64,000 nt of DNA from Laterigemmans sp052161645 (GCA_052161645.1 CP197414.1); one strand, 5' to 3'; positions 8,676 through 19,361 are shown, numbered from the stretch's first letter. The notes: a model not told the origin generated them from the letters alone. Program-made: numbers and translations.

Positions 8676-9230
8676 ATGAGCGATGTCACCAGAATCCTGT
8701 CGGCCATCGAATGCGGTGACCAGAACGCTGCAGACAAACTGCTGCCGTTGGTCTACCACGAGTTGCGAAAACTGGCGGCGGCGAAGCTGGCGAGGGAGAA
8801 GCCGGGCCAGACGCTGCAGCCGACCATGTTGGTTCATGAAGCGTATGTGAGATTGGTCGACGCCGATCAGCCGCAGCAGTGGAACGGGCGTGGCCACTTC
8901 TTTGGGGCAGCCGCCGAGGCGATGCGGCGGATTCTGGTCGAGAAGGCGAGGCGAAAGCAAAGTCAAAAGCATGGCGGCCACATGCGGCGCGTTGAATTGG
9001 ATGTGGCGACAGCTGCGATTCAGGAGCCGGTCGAAGATCTGCTGGCTTTGGATGAAGCGTTGACGCAGTTCGGGCTGCTGTGGCCCGACAAGGCAAAGCT
9101 GGTGAAGCTGAAATATTTTGCCGGGCTGACGATTCCCGAAGCGTCAGAAGCCATGGGCATCTCGACGGCGACCGCCGAGCGGCACTGGAAATTCGCCCGC
9201 GCCTGGCTGCATTCACAGCTGAAAAGCTGA
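8676..9230 (+). CDS. ECF-type RNA polymerase sigma factor (TIGR02999-like), module 1
   Basis: 184 aa from the ATG at 8676 (MSDVTRILSAIECGD), the start that matches the family. Region 2 motifs LLPLVYHELRKLAAAKLA and TMLVHEAYVRLV are present, followed by GHFFGAAAEAMRRILVEKAR and the region 4 helix-turn-helix LTIPEASEAMGISTATAERHWKFARAWL. This subfamily is expanded in Rhodopirellula and usually lies next to a membrane-bound Ser/Thr kinase, as here (kinase start 129 bp downstream). A -10-like TACAAT is seen at 8664. Role: redirecting RNA polymerase in response to a signal, probably relayed by the kinase (inference). Confidence 0.92.
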   Translation: MSDVTRILSAIECGDQNAADKLLPLVYHELRKLAAAKLAREKPGQTLQPTMLVHEAYVRLVDADQPQQWNGRGHFFGAAAEAMRRILVEKARRKQSQKHGGHMRRVELDVATAAIQEPVEDLLALDEALTQFGLLWPDKAKLVKLKYFAGLTIPEASEAMGISTATAERHWKFARAWLHSQLKS

Positions 9231-9359
9231 GAATAAGCGGTGATTTGGGGGCTAGGAAATGTTTTCAAGAAATAGTGATGGGGTTCTGATTTGTTTTTCG
9301 CACTGTTGTGTTGACGGAATGAATCAATCAAATCGCGTCGGAATTAGTTGGAGTCGTTT

Positions 9360-12300
9360 ATGCCGGAAAACACACCGAATCTGGATTCGCTATTTGAGAC
9401 AGCTGCAGGAATGGAATCCGCAGATGAGCGAGCCGCGTTTCTCGATAAATCCTGTGGCAACAATCTCGAATTGCGCAGGCAGCTAGAAAAACTCCTTCAA
9501 TCAGATCAACAGGTAGGCAGTTTTCTGGAGAAACCGCATGAGGGTCTGGATGCGACGATGGTGCAAGAATCGTCCGTCGAGAATGTGCCGGGGAAGAATA
9601 TGCCTGGGAAGCGCGTCGCCGCTTCGATGAATGCGGGGCTGACGGCTGCGTTTTCAGTCGACGAAGCGGTTGTGGTGGGGGATAAAAACCACAGCGTGCT
9701 GAAGATGTTGGGCAACACGATGGCGGAAGTGCCTCATGTGTCCCTGCGTGAACCAACGACCAAAGGCGCCGAACCGATCTCGCGACCCAGCTCGCCGGAG
9801 ATGCCCGATAAGGATTCAAATAACCGCTATCAATTGCAGGGCGAGATCGCTCGAGGCGGTATGGGGGCAATCCTGAAAGGCCGCGATACGGACCTGGGGC
9901 GGGACCTGGCGATCAAGGTGCTGCTGGATTCTCACAAGGACAATCCGGAAGTCATTCAGCGGTTCGTCGAAGAAGCTCAGATCGGCGGACAGTTGCAACA
10001 TCCGGGGATTGCGCCGATTTATGAACTGGGGCAGTTCGCTGACAAGCGGCCTTTCTTTGCCATGAAACTGGTTAAGGGACAGACGTTTTCGAAGCTGCTG
10101 AAGGAGCGTGATGATCCCGCCGATGACCGTGGCCGGTTCATCGGTATCTTCGAGCAGGTCTGTCAGACGATGGCCTATGCGCACTCGCGCGGCGTGATCC
10201 ATCGTGACCTGAAGCCGGCTAACATCATGGTCGGGGCGTTTGGTGAAGTGCAGGTGATGGACTGGGGGCTGGCCAAGGTTCTTCCCGCAGGCGGAATTGA
10301 GGATGAGAAACAGGCGCACAACAAGCACAAAGACGTCAGCATTATTCAAACAATTCGGAGCGGAGTTGGCAGCGACCCGCCGGGAGTCATCGGCAGTTTC
10401 GGGTCTCAGACGCAGATGGGCAGCGTGATGGGGACGCCGGCCTACATGCCTCCGGAACAGGCGCTCGGCGAGATCGATCAGATGGACGAACGCGCTGACG
10501 TGTTTGGTCTGGGAGCAATCCTGTGTGAAATCCTGACTGGCAAGCCACCTTATGTGGCCGACGATGGGACTCGCGTTTTCCGGATGGCCAGTCGCGGCAA
10601 GTTGGATGAGTGCTTTGAACGGCTGGATGCCTGCGGAGCGGATGAGGATCTGATCGCGTTGACGAAGCATTGTCTGGAACTAGAACCCGCCGATCGACCG
10701 CGCGACGCGGAAGCAGCCGCCCAGCGAGTCACGGGATACCTGGAATCGGTGGAGAGCAAGCTCCGCGAATCCGAAGTGGAACGGGCCGCAGAGGCCGCAC
10801 GTGCCGACGCCGAGGCGGCTCAATCCGCCGCAGAGAAACTGCGTGCCGAAGCAGAGGCTGCGCAGGCCCAAGCCGAACGGCAGCGAGCAGAGGCCGAGCA
10901 CGATCGCGCCGAAACGGAAGCGAAGCGGTTGGTGCAACAACAGCATTCCGCTCGCAAGCTAAAGAAGATGCTCACGGGACTCGCTGCACTCGCTCTGCTT
11001 GCGGTCGGTGCCTCGATCGTCGCGGGAAGCTACTGGAAGGCCGCGGAGGATGCCCGAGCTGAAGCCGTAGAAACACGCGGAAAAGCACTCAAAGACTGGT
11101 ACATCGCCGACATGAACCATGCGGGGTTTGAGGCATCTACGGGAAACTTCGAATTGACAGTGGAGCTTCTCAAACGCCACTTACCCAGCGAAGGTCAAGA
11201 GGATCTGCGCGGCCTCGAATGGTATCTGATGTGGAAGAAGATTCAGGCAGGACTTCTTGCGAAAACCGTTCAGTTGCCTGTCGACGTCAGGAGACTTGCG
11301 ATTTCGCCCGACCAGAAAACCGCTGCAATAGGTGGTGTGACGCGCGGTGTCTACTTCATCGACTTGGAAACTCAAAGCGAACCCGTGTTGGCGATTCCAG
11401 GCAGTACTGAACCGATTGAATTTTCTCCCAGCGGTGCCTTCATTGCTGCAGTAGCTCGGACAGAGCCAAACAATGCAAGCTTGAAGGCAACTTGGAAGAT
11501 TGAGCTTTGGGATGTCTCAAAGATCGAAAGCGGCGAGGACTCAAATCCTGTTGCCATTTTCCCCTTGGAGCATAGGCCAGATGATATTGCTTTCTCATCC
11601 GATGGAAGTTTGCTTGCATCGTGTACGCGAAATACTGCGCAAATACGCTTTTGGCGGAGGTCGGAACAGAATCGGCAGCCTGTCAATTACACAGAACTGC
11701 CCTCCATTTCGTTGCCTAACTATGTCAGCGATGGTATAGAACGGATCTCCTTCGCCCTTGACGGAAAGATGTTGGCTTACTCGAGCCCCGAGACAGCGAT
11801 TGGTGTTCTGACGCTCACGGAAATGGACTGGGTCCGCCCGATCTCGATTGAGGATGAAGAACTAATCCAATCTGGCTTCCCCCTGCGGTTTGCAGTGACC
11901 CCGGATGGAACGCGACTTGCCTACTCAATGCAGGCACGGATCGTGGTGCGCGATCTTGCGACAGGGCAGTCACTGCACACCGTCGATGCTGATGATGAGG
12001 TTTCGGGGCTACGCTGGTCGCATGACGGCAGGCGACTTATCAGTGCCCAGGATGACAACAGCGTCTTGGTTTGGGATTTCAACCAGAAGACGCGACATCG
12101 AGTGTGGGGGCACTCTCGCAAAGTCTTTGCAATGGCGATCATTCAACCGGAGGGCGCCGACTGTCCTTGCATGATTACAGCCAACCAAGAACGTATCATG
12201 AAGTACTGGCAGCTCGATTCCGCTCATGGATTTGCCGTAGATGAATTTCTTGGTTGCGATGCATTTGCCAACGCAACAGGCCGATCCGAAACCATTCTGG

Positions 12301-13166
12301 CGTATAGAGACGGCACTGTTGCATCATGGATTCTTGGCTCTACGGATCCTCCCACTCCCCTGTTCCAGCATTCCACGGGAGTGAGCCAACTGGCGTATTC
12401 TTCAAAAGGCACAGTTGCCTCAATGTCAAAGGCCGAAATTCGCTTATGGAATCCTGTTACAAGACGAGACGTTGTGCTGGATGCAAATCCGGAAGCATCA
12501 AGGACCTGTGCGCTTCGCTTTTCCGAAAATGGAGAAACGCTGGCATCCTTTCATGAGGACCGAATCAAGGTCTGGGATGTTGCTCAGAGAAGCTTGAATC
12601 GCATTCTACATCACGACAGCACGGTTACCACCGAAGGCGGAGTATTTTTGCTTGGCACGACGCAAATATTGAGTGATAGCGAAGTTGGCAATAATCATTT
12701 GTGCTTGTGGGATTATGGATTGAAAGTCTCACAACCGACGCTTGTTACAAGACGTCCGATGGGCGACATGATGTGGGGGCGAACTGGGTTTTCAGTCGAC
12801 CCAAGCACGGGATGGGTTGCAGTCGCCAGTCTCCAGGGTATTCGGATACTAGATCCTGAAACGCTTGAGTCGATCCGTTTCTGGAAGAGCCACGGCGGTC
12901 GTGTTGATAGTGTGGCCTACGCTTCAAAACTAGGTACGCTTGCTTCATCCGGTCTCGACGGGCAGCTTCGGCTTTGGGATGCTACTACCTTTGAGCCAAA
13001 ATTGAGTCTTTCCGCCACGCGACGTGCAAGTCCATGGTCGGGACGTTCAAATGCCCAAGGACTATCCTTTGTGGGTGACAATTCTGCCTTGTGCCTTGAA
13101 AGAGGTAGTCGTTTGCGCATTTGGCAGATCGCTCGCGAGGCCGACGTAAAAGCGGCAGGTTGGTGA
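9360..13166 (+). CDS. Membrane Ser/Thr protein kinase with coiled coil and WD40 repeats, module 1
   Basis: 1268 aa. Start taken at ATG 9360 (MPENTPNLDSLFE), the conserved beginning of these proteins. Kinase domain about 155-460: GEIARGGMGAILKG, AIKVLL, HRDLKPANIMV, then DWGLAK in place of DFG, as in many planctomycete kinases, and PEQALGEIDQMDERADVFGLG. Residues about 475-530 are an Ala/Glu-rich coiled coil. One membrane helix follows at about 536-556 (MLTGLAALALLAVGASIVAG). The remaining 700 residues are WD40-type beta-propeller repeats (for example KVWDVAQRS, VLVWDFNQK). Topology suggests a cytosolic kinase and an external sensor propeller. It is paired with the sigma factor just upstream. 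Confidence 0.92.
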   Translation: MPENTPNLDSLFETAAGMESADERAAFLDKSCGNNLELRRQLEKLLQSDQQVGSFLEKPHEGLDATMVQESSVENVPGKNMPGKRVAASMNAGLTAAFSVDEAVVVGDKNHSVLKMLGNTMAEVPHVSLREPTTKGAEPISRPSSPEMPDKDSNNRYQLQGEIARGGMGAILKGRDTDLGRDLAIKVLLDSHKDNPEVIQRFVEEAQIGGQLQHPGIAPIYELGQFADKRPFFAMKLVKGQTFSKLLKERDDPADDRGRFIGIFEQVCQTMAYAHSRGVIHRDLKPANIMVGAFGEVQVMDWGLAKVLPAGGIEDEKQAHNKHKDVSIIQTIRSGVGSDPPGVIGSFGSQTQMGSVMGTPAYMPPEQALGEIDQMDERADVFGLGAILCEILTGKPPYVADDGTRVFRMASRGKLDECFERLDACGADEDLIALTKHCLELEPADRPRDAEAAAQRVTGYLESVESKLRESEVERAAEAARADAEAAQSAAEKLRAEAEAAQAQAERQRAEAEHDRAETEAKRLVQQQHSARKLKKMLTGLAALALLAVGASIVAGSYWKAAEDARAEAVETRGKALKDWYIADMNHAGFEASTGNFELTVELLKRHLPSEGQEDLRGLEWYLMWKKIQAGLLAKTVQLPVDVRRLAISPDQKTAAIGGVTRGVYFIDLETQSEPVLAIPGSTEPIEFSPSGAFIAAVARTEPNNASLKATWKIELWDVSKIESGEDSNPVAIFPLEHRPDDIAFSSDGSLLASCTRNTAQIRFWRRSEQNRQPVNYTELPSISLPNYVSDGIERISFALDGKMLAYSSPETAIGVLTLTEMDWVRPISIEDEELIQSGFPLRFAVTPDGTRLAYSMQARIVVRDLATGQSLHTVDADDEVSGLRWSHDGRRLISAQDDNSVLVWDFNQKTRHRVWGHSRKVFAMAIIQPEGADCPCMITANQERIMKYWQLDSAHGFAVDEFLGCDAFANATGRSETILAYRDGTVASWILGSTDPPTPLFQHSTGVSQLAYSSKGTVASMSKAEIRLWNPVTRRDVVLDANPEASRTCALRFSENGETLASFHEDRIKVWDVAQRSLNRILHHDSTVTTEGGVFLLGTTQILSDSEVGNNHLCLWDYGLKVSQPTLVTRRPMGDMMWGRTGFSVDPSTGWVAVASLQGIRILDPETLESIRFWKSHGGRVDSVAYASKLGTLASSGLDGQLRLWDATTFEPKLSLSATRRASPWSGRSNAQGLSFVGDNSALCLERGSRLRIWQIAREADVKAAGW

Positions 13167-13296
13167 TGCTCAACGCGGTACAGTAGCATGCTAAGCCGGC
13201 GTCGGAACGCCCATTGGGCAAGCCTCATCGAGTGGGCAAAATTGGGGACACACGTTCCTGATGGCTGTCGTGAGATCCTCGCAGGAGGGAGGAAGT

Positions 13297-13440
13297 AACA
13301 ACACATTGCGTGCCACGCACAAGTTGGCTGGGGCCCACTACGCACTGGGACACCGGCGAAAGGCACTTGAGCTCTTTGAAGAAGTGCTGCCGCACTGGCG
13401 TAAGGAAGAGTTGGGGACTCAGGTCTTTTTGGAGTGGTGT
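13297..13440 (+). pseudogene. Tetratricopeptide-repeat gene fragment
   Basis: About 45 codons read LRATHKLAGAHYALGHRRKA then LELFEEVLPHWRKEEL, a textbook TPR helix pair like the C-terminal repeats of planctomycete kinase-TPR proteins. No kinase part is present and the frame soon loses meaning. It is best explained as a leftover of a larger gene. Confidence 0.55.
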
Positions 13441-13689
13441 GCCAGTAACCCAGACACGTGCTGTGTCCCAAGGAATTCTCCCTCTCGAACAAAAACCGGA
13501 AGATTCGTGGCGATGGGTCCAAGTCGCTCCGGTGATGCTTTTGTCTGGCGACAACCGGTATGAAGGCTTTTGTAAATGGTGGAGATGGCAGAGAAAAAGA
13601 GAGCCACCCCGGCAGCCAAGAACGGAGCCAGGTGGCCTGGTGGGGCTGACTTGATGGCTGATACGTTGTGCTATCCGGTTTGGATTAGC

Positions 13690-13935
13690 ACACCGCATCG
13701 GAGGCTCTCAAAGGTGCTCACCGTGGATCAACGTGAACTCATTCGTCGTTTGGTGCTTGTCGATGGTATTTCCCAACGGAAAGTTGCTAGGCAGCTTGGC
13801 CACTCACGAAACTCCGTCGCCGATGCCGTTCGCTCGGCGGAACCCGCTCACCAAACCCAAACCTCGCCCGAAACTTGAGCCGATCATTCTGACGAAGCCA
13901 AAACTTACCTTGCCGAAGCATCGCTGCTGATCACG
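13690..13935 (+). pseudogene. istA: IS21-family IstA transposase N-terminal fragment
   Basis: The frame LTVDQRELIRRLVLVDGISQ followed by RKVARQLGHSRNSVADAV matches the helix-turn-helix start of IS21 IstA. A shift to another frame near 13830 gives KPKPRPKLEPI, the next conserved segment. The catalytic DDE core and istB are absent. Confidence 0.6.
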
Positions 13936-14522
13936 AGTCTCATCGAAGATCCCGCCCGCAGGGGCCCCCACGACTTGCCGTTCACCAGGATCTTGTTCCG
14001 CGAAGCCGAAACGAAGATCAATGGCAAGAACGATTCACCAGACAAGCATTCGACTCTTCCCGCAAAATTATCCAACCCGTCAGCTGAAGAACAGTCAATA
14101 GCGAATTCCATCGATCCAGAGGACGGCGATGGCAATTAACCAGTCACTGCCAAACATCACGCAGTCCTGGGCCATCGGGATCAACGGAGAATCCCCCGGC
14201 CACAAAGTAAAGCGACCGAAGGTTTGCATGCCCGTCCCAAAACTCTCCAGGGCGGCCACAACCTGGCAGTTTACTGAACAGGGTTTCGGGCCCGCAACTC
14301 GCTTCCGTAATCAGACCGACATCGCAAACCGCGATGCCTTCGTGAAGTCGGTCGCATCGACTGAAAGTAACTGTGAATTGGCGTTCGCAATAGCAACGTG
14401 AACCATTTACCGTAGCTGTGGTCCTCGAGATTCGCAGTCAATGTGATGACGCTCGCCGCCTAAGGGCAGGCACAGAAGGTGACCCGGTTGGTATTGCTTC
14501 GTACCACGAGGCATCCACGTGA

Positions 14523-14542
14523 ATCCGGCTTCATCGACCGGT
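14523..14542 (+). repeat. Interspersed palindromic repeat, copy 2 (partial)
   Basis: ATCCGGCTTCATCGACCGGT is the hairpin core of the repeat seen at 5710 and 38864, with two base changes; the downstream half is not conserved. Confidence 0.5.
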
Positions 14543-14965
14543 AGTTTCATTCACTCGCGAATTTCCGTTGGCAGTAGCGAAACCATGATCTGAGGAACGT
14601 AAGCTCGAGTGTGGGTCCATACGGGTCTGTGGGATCTCTGGGTCGCCAACGCTTCAGGGACCACTCGGTCCGGAGCACTTGGAGGCCTCAAGGCAAAGTA
14701 TGGCTCGTGCCGTGTCACCATCAGAGCACGCATCTGAAACCACGCGCCGTTGGCTTGAAGTCAGTTTTCCCTGTCCGTGGCGTGTGCGGCAGAGGCGAAA
14801 CCCCTGCCACCGAACTTGCTCTGGATCCGATCAAGGGAAAGTTGCACGGGGAAGTCCATCGGGCGGCAGGAATCGGAACGGTCCAAACGGAGACAGAGTA
14901 AGGGCAATCGGGACTTGCTGACTGTATACTTACGGAATCGAACAGCAAGCAGGAATTTCTACACC

Positions 14966-15523
14966 ATGCCCGACGTTACGCAGATACTCTCGCAGATTGA
15001 AGACGGTGATCCCAGTGCGGCTCAGCAGTTGTTGCCGCTGGTTTACGAAGAACTGAGAAAGCTCGCTGCCGTGAAGTTGGCGAATGAGAAGCCTGGCCAG
15101 ACTATCCAAGCCACGGCACTCGTGCATGACGCCTACATCCGGTTAGTGGACTTAGAAAAGGAACCACGTTGGGAGTCGCGGGGCCACTTCTTTGCGGCTG
15201 CGGCGGAAGCAATGCGAAGGATATTGGTGGACAATGCTCTCCGCAAACGCCGGCCTAAACATGGCGGGGACTTGAATCGAGTCGACCTAGATGCCGAGCT
15301 TGCCGTGGACGACGCTTCCAAGGTAGACATCCTGGCTCTTGACGAAGCTCTCGCAAGACTTTCCGAGGTGGACGAATCCGCTGCAGAGGTGGTCAAACTC
15401 AAGTACTTTGCCGGTCTGAGCCTACCTCAGATTGCTCAGCTGTTGACTCTCTCCGCCCGTACCACTGACCGGCGTTGGGCCTACGCGCGGGCATGGCTGC
15501 ATCAGGCATTACAGCAGGATTAA
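14966..15523 (+). CDS. ECF-type sigma factor (TIGR02999-like), module 2
   Basis: 185 aa from ATG 14966 (MPDVTQILSQIEDGD); upstream in-frame codons do not resemble the family. It shares with the module 1 sigma factor the strings LLPLVYEELRKLAAVKLANEKPGQT, ALVHDAYIRLVD, GHFFAAAAEAMRRILVD and a region 4 ending RRWAYARAWLHQAL. A TTGCTG-N6-TATACTTAC promoter-like sequence lies at about 14913-14935. The gene is followed 95 bp later by its kinase partner. Confidence 0.92.
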   Translation: MPDVTQILSQIEDGDPSAAQQLLPLVYEELRKLAAVKLANEKPGQTIQATALVHDAYIRLVDLEKEPRWESRGHFFAAAAEAMRRILVDNALRKRRPKHGGDLNRVDLDAELAVDDASKVDILALDEALARLSEVDESAAEVVKLKYFAGLSLPQIAQLLTLSARTTDRRWAYARAWLHQALQQD

Positions 15524-15617
15524 CGCCGCGGTCAGAAAATTCTATTTTACTTGGCGTGATCCGCAACGAAAACTTGCATTGTTCTTTGGATGCGTCTTAT
15601 TTTCCGAAAGAACGGCT

Positions 15618-18600
15618 ATGAACGAACGCGAAATCTTCGAAAAATCACTGGACTTCTCCGATTCTAGCGAACGCGAAGCGTACCTAGCCGGGGCCTGCGG
15701 AGCGGATTGCGGACTACGTGCACGTGTGGACGCCCTTCTCCGCTCACATGAGCAGGCAGGTAGTTTTCTACAGGACGCCCCTGTTGCTGACATTCAACCG
15801 ACTCTTGACCATCCAATCACCGAAAGACCCGGCACCGAGATCGGCCCTTATAAACTGCTCCAACAGATCGGGGAGGGCGGCATGGGCGTAGTCTACATGG
15901 CCGAGCAGAAGGAGCCGATCAAGCGGCGTGTGGCGTTGAAGATCATCAAGCCGGGAATGGATACCCGCCAGGTGATCGCGCGATTCGAAGCCGAGAGGCA
16001 GGCGCTGGCTATGATGGATCATCCGAACATCGCCAAGGTACTGGATGCGGGGGCCACGGAGAGCGGGAGGCCTTACTTTGTGATGGAACTGGTAAACGGC
16101 CTGCCTGTCACTAAGTACTGCGATGAGCAGCATCTTACGCCCGGTGAGCGGTTGGAGCTCTTCGTACCCATTTGCCATGCAGTTCAGCACGCGCACCAGA
16201 AGGGCATCATCCATCGCGATTTAAAGCCCAGCAACATTCTTGTCGCGTTATACGATGGACAAGCTGTCCCGAAAGTTATCGACTTCGGGGTAGCAAAGGC
16301 GACCAGCCAGGCCCTGACCGAAAAGACGATGTTCACGCAATTGGGCCAGGTTGTGGGAACGCTAGAGTACATGAGTCCCGAGCAAGCTGAGCGAAACCAA
16401 TTAGATATTGATACTCGCAGCGACATCTATGCCCTAGGCGTCGTGCTTTACGAGTTGCTGATTGGGGAAACGCCATTCGCTGGCGAGCGTCTTAGATCCG
16501 TCGCCTTCCAAGAAATGCTGCGAATCATACGGGAGGAGGAACCCTCGCTTCCCAGCGTCAAGCTCAGCCATAGCCAACAACTGCCAACAACTGCTGCTAA
16601 CCGGCGAGTTGAACCAAAAAAGTTGAGCACCTTTATCCGCGGTGATCTGGATTGGATTGTTATGAAGGCGTTGGATAAGGAACGCCGCCGTCGGTATGAA
16701 AGCTCGTCCGCATTCGCTGCTGACGTAGAACGATTTCTTTCTGGCGCGCCGGTAGACGCACACCCACCGTCTAGAGCTTATCGAATAAGAAAATTTGTGC
16801 GAAGAAATCAATATTTCGTGATGGCGACATCCGTGATTCTCGTTGGTTTACTGATTGGTGTTTGTGGGCTCGCCTTCGGCTACGATCAGAGTTGGAAGGC
16901 AAAGCAATTCGCGGAGGAAAAAGCAGAACAAACAAAGCAAGCCTTGGTATTGGCGGAAGAGAACCGCCGATCAGCCGAAGGCGAGGCGACCAAGAAACGC
17001 CGTCTTCTTTACATTTCTGATATGCGACTTGCCGTTCAGGCAAAAGACGTTGGTGACATGGAGCGTCTAGAAGCAATCCTGCGACGACATGTCCCCAATG
17101 AAGGCGAGGAGGATCTTCGTGCGTTCGAATGGTATTACCTCTGGCGATCTTGGAAGCTGGCGACCGAAGTGACCCGCTTTGCGATTCCTAATGTTGCTTC
17201 GCCGATGAGCTTTTACGCAGACTTGTCGCGAAATGGAAAGCGACTCATGGTCATGCATTCGCGCGGCAAGGCCAGACTTACGGTAGTCGATTTAGAGGGA
17301 GACGATTTCGAAGTAGTCGATTCATTTGGCAAAATGCAATCAAAGACCACTGACTTTAGTAAGTCGTGGGCTGCAATCTCGTCCAACGGGGAAACAGTGG
17401 CCTATGTCGGAGCGACACCGGAATCAGAGCTGAGCAACCAGTATCCTCAAGGTGGCCCCGTATTGGTGCGAGATCTCCGCACCGGTTCCGAACGGCTTAT
17501 CGAAATCGAAGTAGCGGCTCATGGTGGCTTGGCCTTGTCACAAGAGCGTCAGTTATTGGCGATCGCTCACCAAGACTCAAGTATTTGGTTGTGGGATCTT
17601 GCTAAGTGGGAAAGGGTTCATCGACTCGAGGCAGAGATCGGAGGGGTCAATGCTCTCGCTTTTTCCCCTGACGGCCAACAACTCACTGCCGTTGGCATAG
17701 ATGGGTCCGTTCTTGCTTGGGAACTATCCACTTTCCAAGAGCTTTGGAGTCATCGCGACCATCTGGATTCCGTACTTGCTGTCACTTACTCGCCAAATGG
17801 GACGATGATTATCACAGGCAGTGCCGACCGAACGATTGGTGTGTGGGATGCCTTGTCGGGCAAACGGTTGCACATGCGGGTTGTGTCCAACGATGAAGTA
17901 CGTGCGGTGTCGCTTTCGGACGATGAGACACTACTCGCAGCGGCTTCTCGTGACGGACTAATTCGAGTTTTTCGGTTTCCGGATCTCATTGAACAAGATG
18001 TAATCGGAGGATACGACGCGACGTACTCCATGGCGGGATTTCTCCCAGGCGGAGATCGTCTTGTTTACGGACACATCAGCGGAGAAATTGCAATACACCA
18101 ACTTCAGAAGTCGAGTGATCAGGCCGCCCTTGCGGCTGAGGGGCGTTCGTTCATTTATTCGATAGCCTTTTCCAAAGACGGTAAAATTCTGACAGCCATC
18201 GGGCGGACGCCTAAAAGAAGGATCTTTAGATGGCGAATTTCCGAAACTAATACAAAGCCATTGGTACCGCTTGATGTTCCCTTCGATATTGGTGCTCAGG
18301 CGATTTCTTCGCGCGGTCTGCTGGCCGTTGGAGACGCAGAAAAGCCGGTCGCTACGTTGTTTGACCTCGTGAGCGGAAATCCGGAAGGCGAACTTGAGGT
18401 ATCCGATAAAGGCGGTATTTGCTGCGCCGCATTCTCACCGTCCGGAAAATACTTGGCTATTGGCTGTCGAAACGGCTCGATCAGAGTTTGGGACACTGAC
18501 TCGGAAGAAACCATCTTTGACCAACCAGCCCACGACAGAACTGTGAGGTCCATCACATTCTGCGGCGACGAAAACACTATCCTTGCCGGCAGCAACGACT

Positions 18601-19046
18601 TTAGCGCGTCACTTTGGAATGTAAAAGATGGAAGTCGCATTCATTTGTTTAGCAATCACTCCGATTTCGTTACGGCAGTTGCATACGCATCAGGCGACCA
18701 ACTATTCGTCACCGGAGGCTACGACTCGGCTCCCTATGTTAGACTTTGGCGGGGCGATTCGCTGACACAATCTCAACGTCTTCAAGGACATACACTTGGC
18801 GTGTCAGGTTTGCAGGTATTTCGAGATGGCCGAACAGTTGCGTCGGCTGGCATCGACCGAACGATACGGATTTGGGACATTAGGCACCAGCAAGAACGCG
18901 CCATACTAAATGGGGGTACTGACATCTTCCAGAGTATCGCGCTTTCACCCGACCAAAGGACGTTAGCCGCTGGATGCCGGGATGGAAAAATCCGCTTGTT
19001 CCGCGCGGCAAGTCCAGAACAAGTAGAGTCCGCGTCAGGTTGGTGA
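15618..19046 (+). CDS. Membrane Ser/Thr protein kinase with WD40 repeats, module 2
   Basis: 1142 aa from ATG 15618 (MNEREIFEKSLDFSDSSERE). Kinase domain about 77-345 with IGEGGMGVVYMAEQ, VALKIIKPGMD, HRDLKPSNILV and VIDFGVAKA. The membrane helix is at about 400-421 (ATSVILVGLLIGVCGLAFGY). A charged linker follows, then WD40 repeats to the end (IWLWDLAKW, VWDALSGKR, IRIWDIRHQ). It shares long identical stretches of the kinase core with the module 3 kinase at 39605, so the two are paralogues. The sigma factor upstream is the expected partner. Confidence 0.93.
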   Translation: MNEREIFEKSLDFSDSSEREAYLAGACGADCGLRARVDALLRSHEQAGSFLQDAPVADIQPTLDHPITERPGTEIGPYKLLQQIGEGGMGVVYMAEQKEPIKRRVALKIIKPGMDTRQVIARFEAERQALAMMDHPNIAKVLDAGATESGRPYFVMELVNGLPVTKYCDEQHLTPGERLELFVPICHAVQHAHQKGIIHRDLKPSNILVALYDGQAVPKVIDFGVAKATSQALTEKTMFTQLGQVVGTLEYMSPEQAERNQLDIDTRSDIYALGVVLYELLIGETPFAGERLRSVAFQEMLRIIREEEPSLPSVKLSHSQQLPTTAANRRVEPKKLSTFIRGDLDWIVMKALDKERRRRYESSSAFAADVERFLSGAPVDAHPPSRAYRIRKFVRRNQYFVMATSVILVGLLIGVCGLAFGYDQSWKAKQFAEEKAEQTKQALVLAEENRRSAEGEATKKRRLLYISDMRLAVQAKDVGDMERLEAILRRHVPNEGEEDLRAFEWYYLWRSWKLATEVTRFAIPNVASPMSFYADLSRNGKRLMVMHSRGKARLTVVDLEGDDFEVVDSFGKMQSKTTDFSKSWAAISSNGETVAYVGATPESELSNQYPQGGPVLVRDLRTGSERLIEIEVAAHGGLALSQERQLLAIAHQDSSIWLWDLAKWERVHRLEAEIGGVNALAFSPDGQQLTAVGIDGSVLAWELSTFQELWSHRDHLDSVLAVTYSPNGTMIITGSADRTIGVWDALSGKRLHMRVVSNDEVRAVSLSDDETLLAAASRDGLIRVFRFPDLIEQDVIGGYDATYSMAGFLPGGDRLVYGHISGEIAIHQLQKSSDQAALAAEGRSFIYSIAFSKDGKILTAIGRTPKRRIFRWRISETNTKPLVPLDVPFDIGAQAISSRGLLAVGDAEKPVATLFDLVSGNPEGELEVSDKGGICCAAFSPSGKYLAIGCRNGSIRVWDTDSEETIFDQPAHDRTVRSITFCGDENTILAGSNDFSASLWNVKDGSRIHLFSNHSDFVTAVAYASGDQLFVTGGYDSAPYVRLWRGDSLTQSQRLQGHTLGVSGLQVFRDGRTVASAGIDRTIRIWDIRHQQERAILNGGTDIFQSIALSPDQRTLAAGCRDGKIRLFRAASPEQVESASGW

Positions 19047-19164
19047 TGACTATCTCAATCTGGCGATCGTGCTCATCAGGGCGTGACCTTAGTTAGAAAA
19101 AGACTGAGACGGCGGGTAAGAAAGCTGCTCCGCGGGCCGACGCCGACTAGGCGACTGCCGGATT

Positions 19165-19186
19165 CCCCGGTCGATGAAGCCGGAGC
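19165..19186 (-). repeat. Interspersed palindromic repeat, copy 3
   Basis: On the minus strand it reads GCTCCGGCTTCATCGACCGG, followed about 30 bp on by GTCGGCGTCGGCC, echoing the GTCGGCC found at the same distance in the 38864 copy. Confidence 0.55.
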
Positions 19187-19232
19187 ACTTTCGGTTGGGG
19201 CCATTCGACGCGTACGTGCCTGGATTCTGAAG

Positions 19233-19340
19233 TGTAGTAGCCAGAACTTGATCTGACATATGTTACCCAGATTAAGCATCTGGGCTGTAAGAGCTGGTCG
19301 AGCAATTTCTGTTCGGCCAGTTTCTTCGAGTCATCGTCGG
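19233..19340 (-). mobile_element. IS481-type element terminus, remnant 2
   Basis: The minus strand carries the last about 20 codons of the transposase (DSKKLAEQKLLDQLLQPR-like) and the terminus TGTCAGATCAAGTTCTGG plus CTACTACA, nearly identical to 3975-4088. A small change near the stop codon distinguishes the two copies. Confidence 0.65.
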
Positions 19341-19361
19341 CTTGATCCTTCTCCGATGGCT

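Larger units (their letters stand above)
13167..14965. other. Decayed region with TPR and IS21 fragments
   Basis: No intact gene. From 13300 a tetratricopeptide-repeat fragment is readable, from 13690 an IS21 IstA fragment, and at 14523 a copy of the REP-like repeat. A 90-codon plus-strand frame at 14129-14401 (MAINQSLPNITQSWAIGING) has no recognisable motif and I do not call it a gene. Confidence 0.6.
19047..19361. other. Intergenic stretch with repeat and IS remnant
   Basis: Between the kinase and the convergent Ubl operon there is no gene. It contains a REP-like repeat core at 19165-19186 and an IS481-type terminus at 19233-19340. Confidence 0.6.
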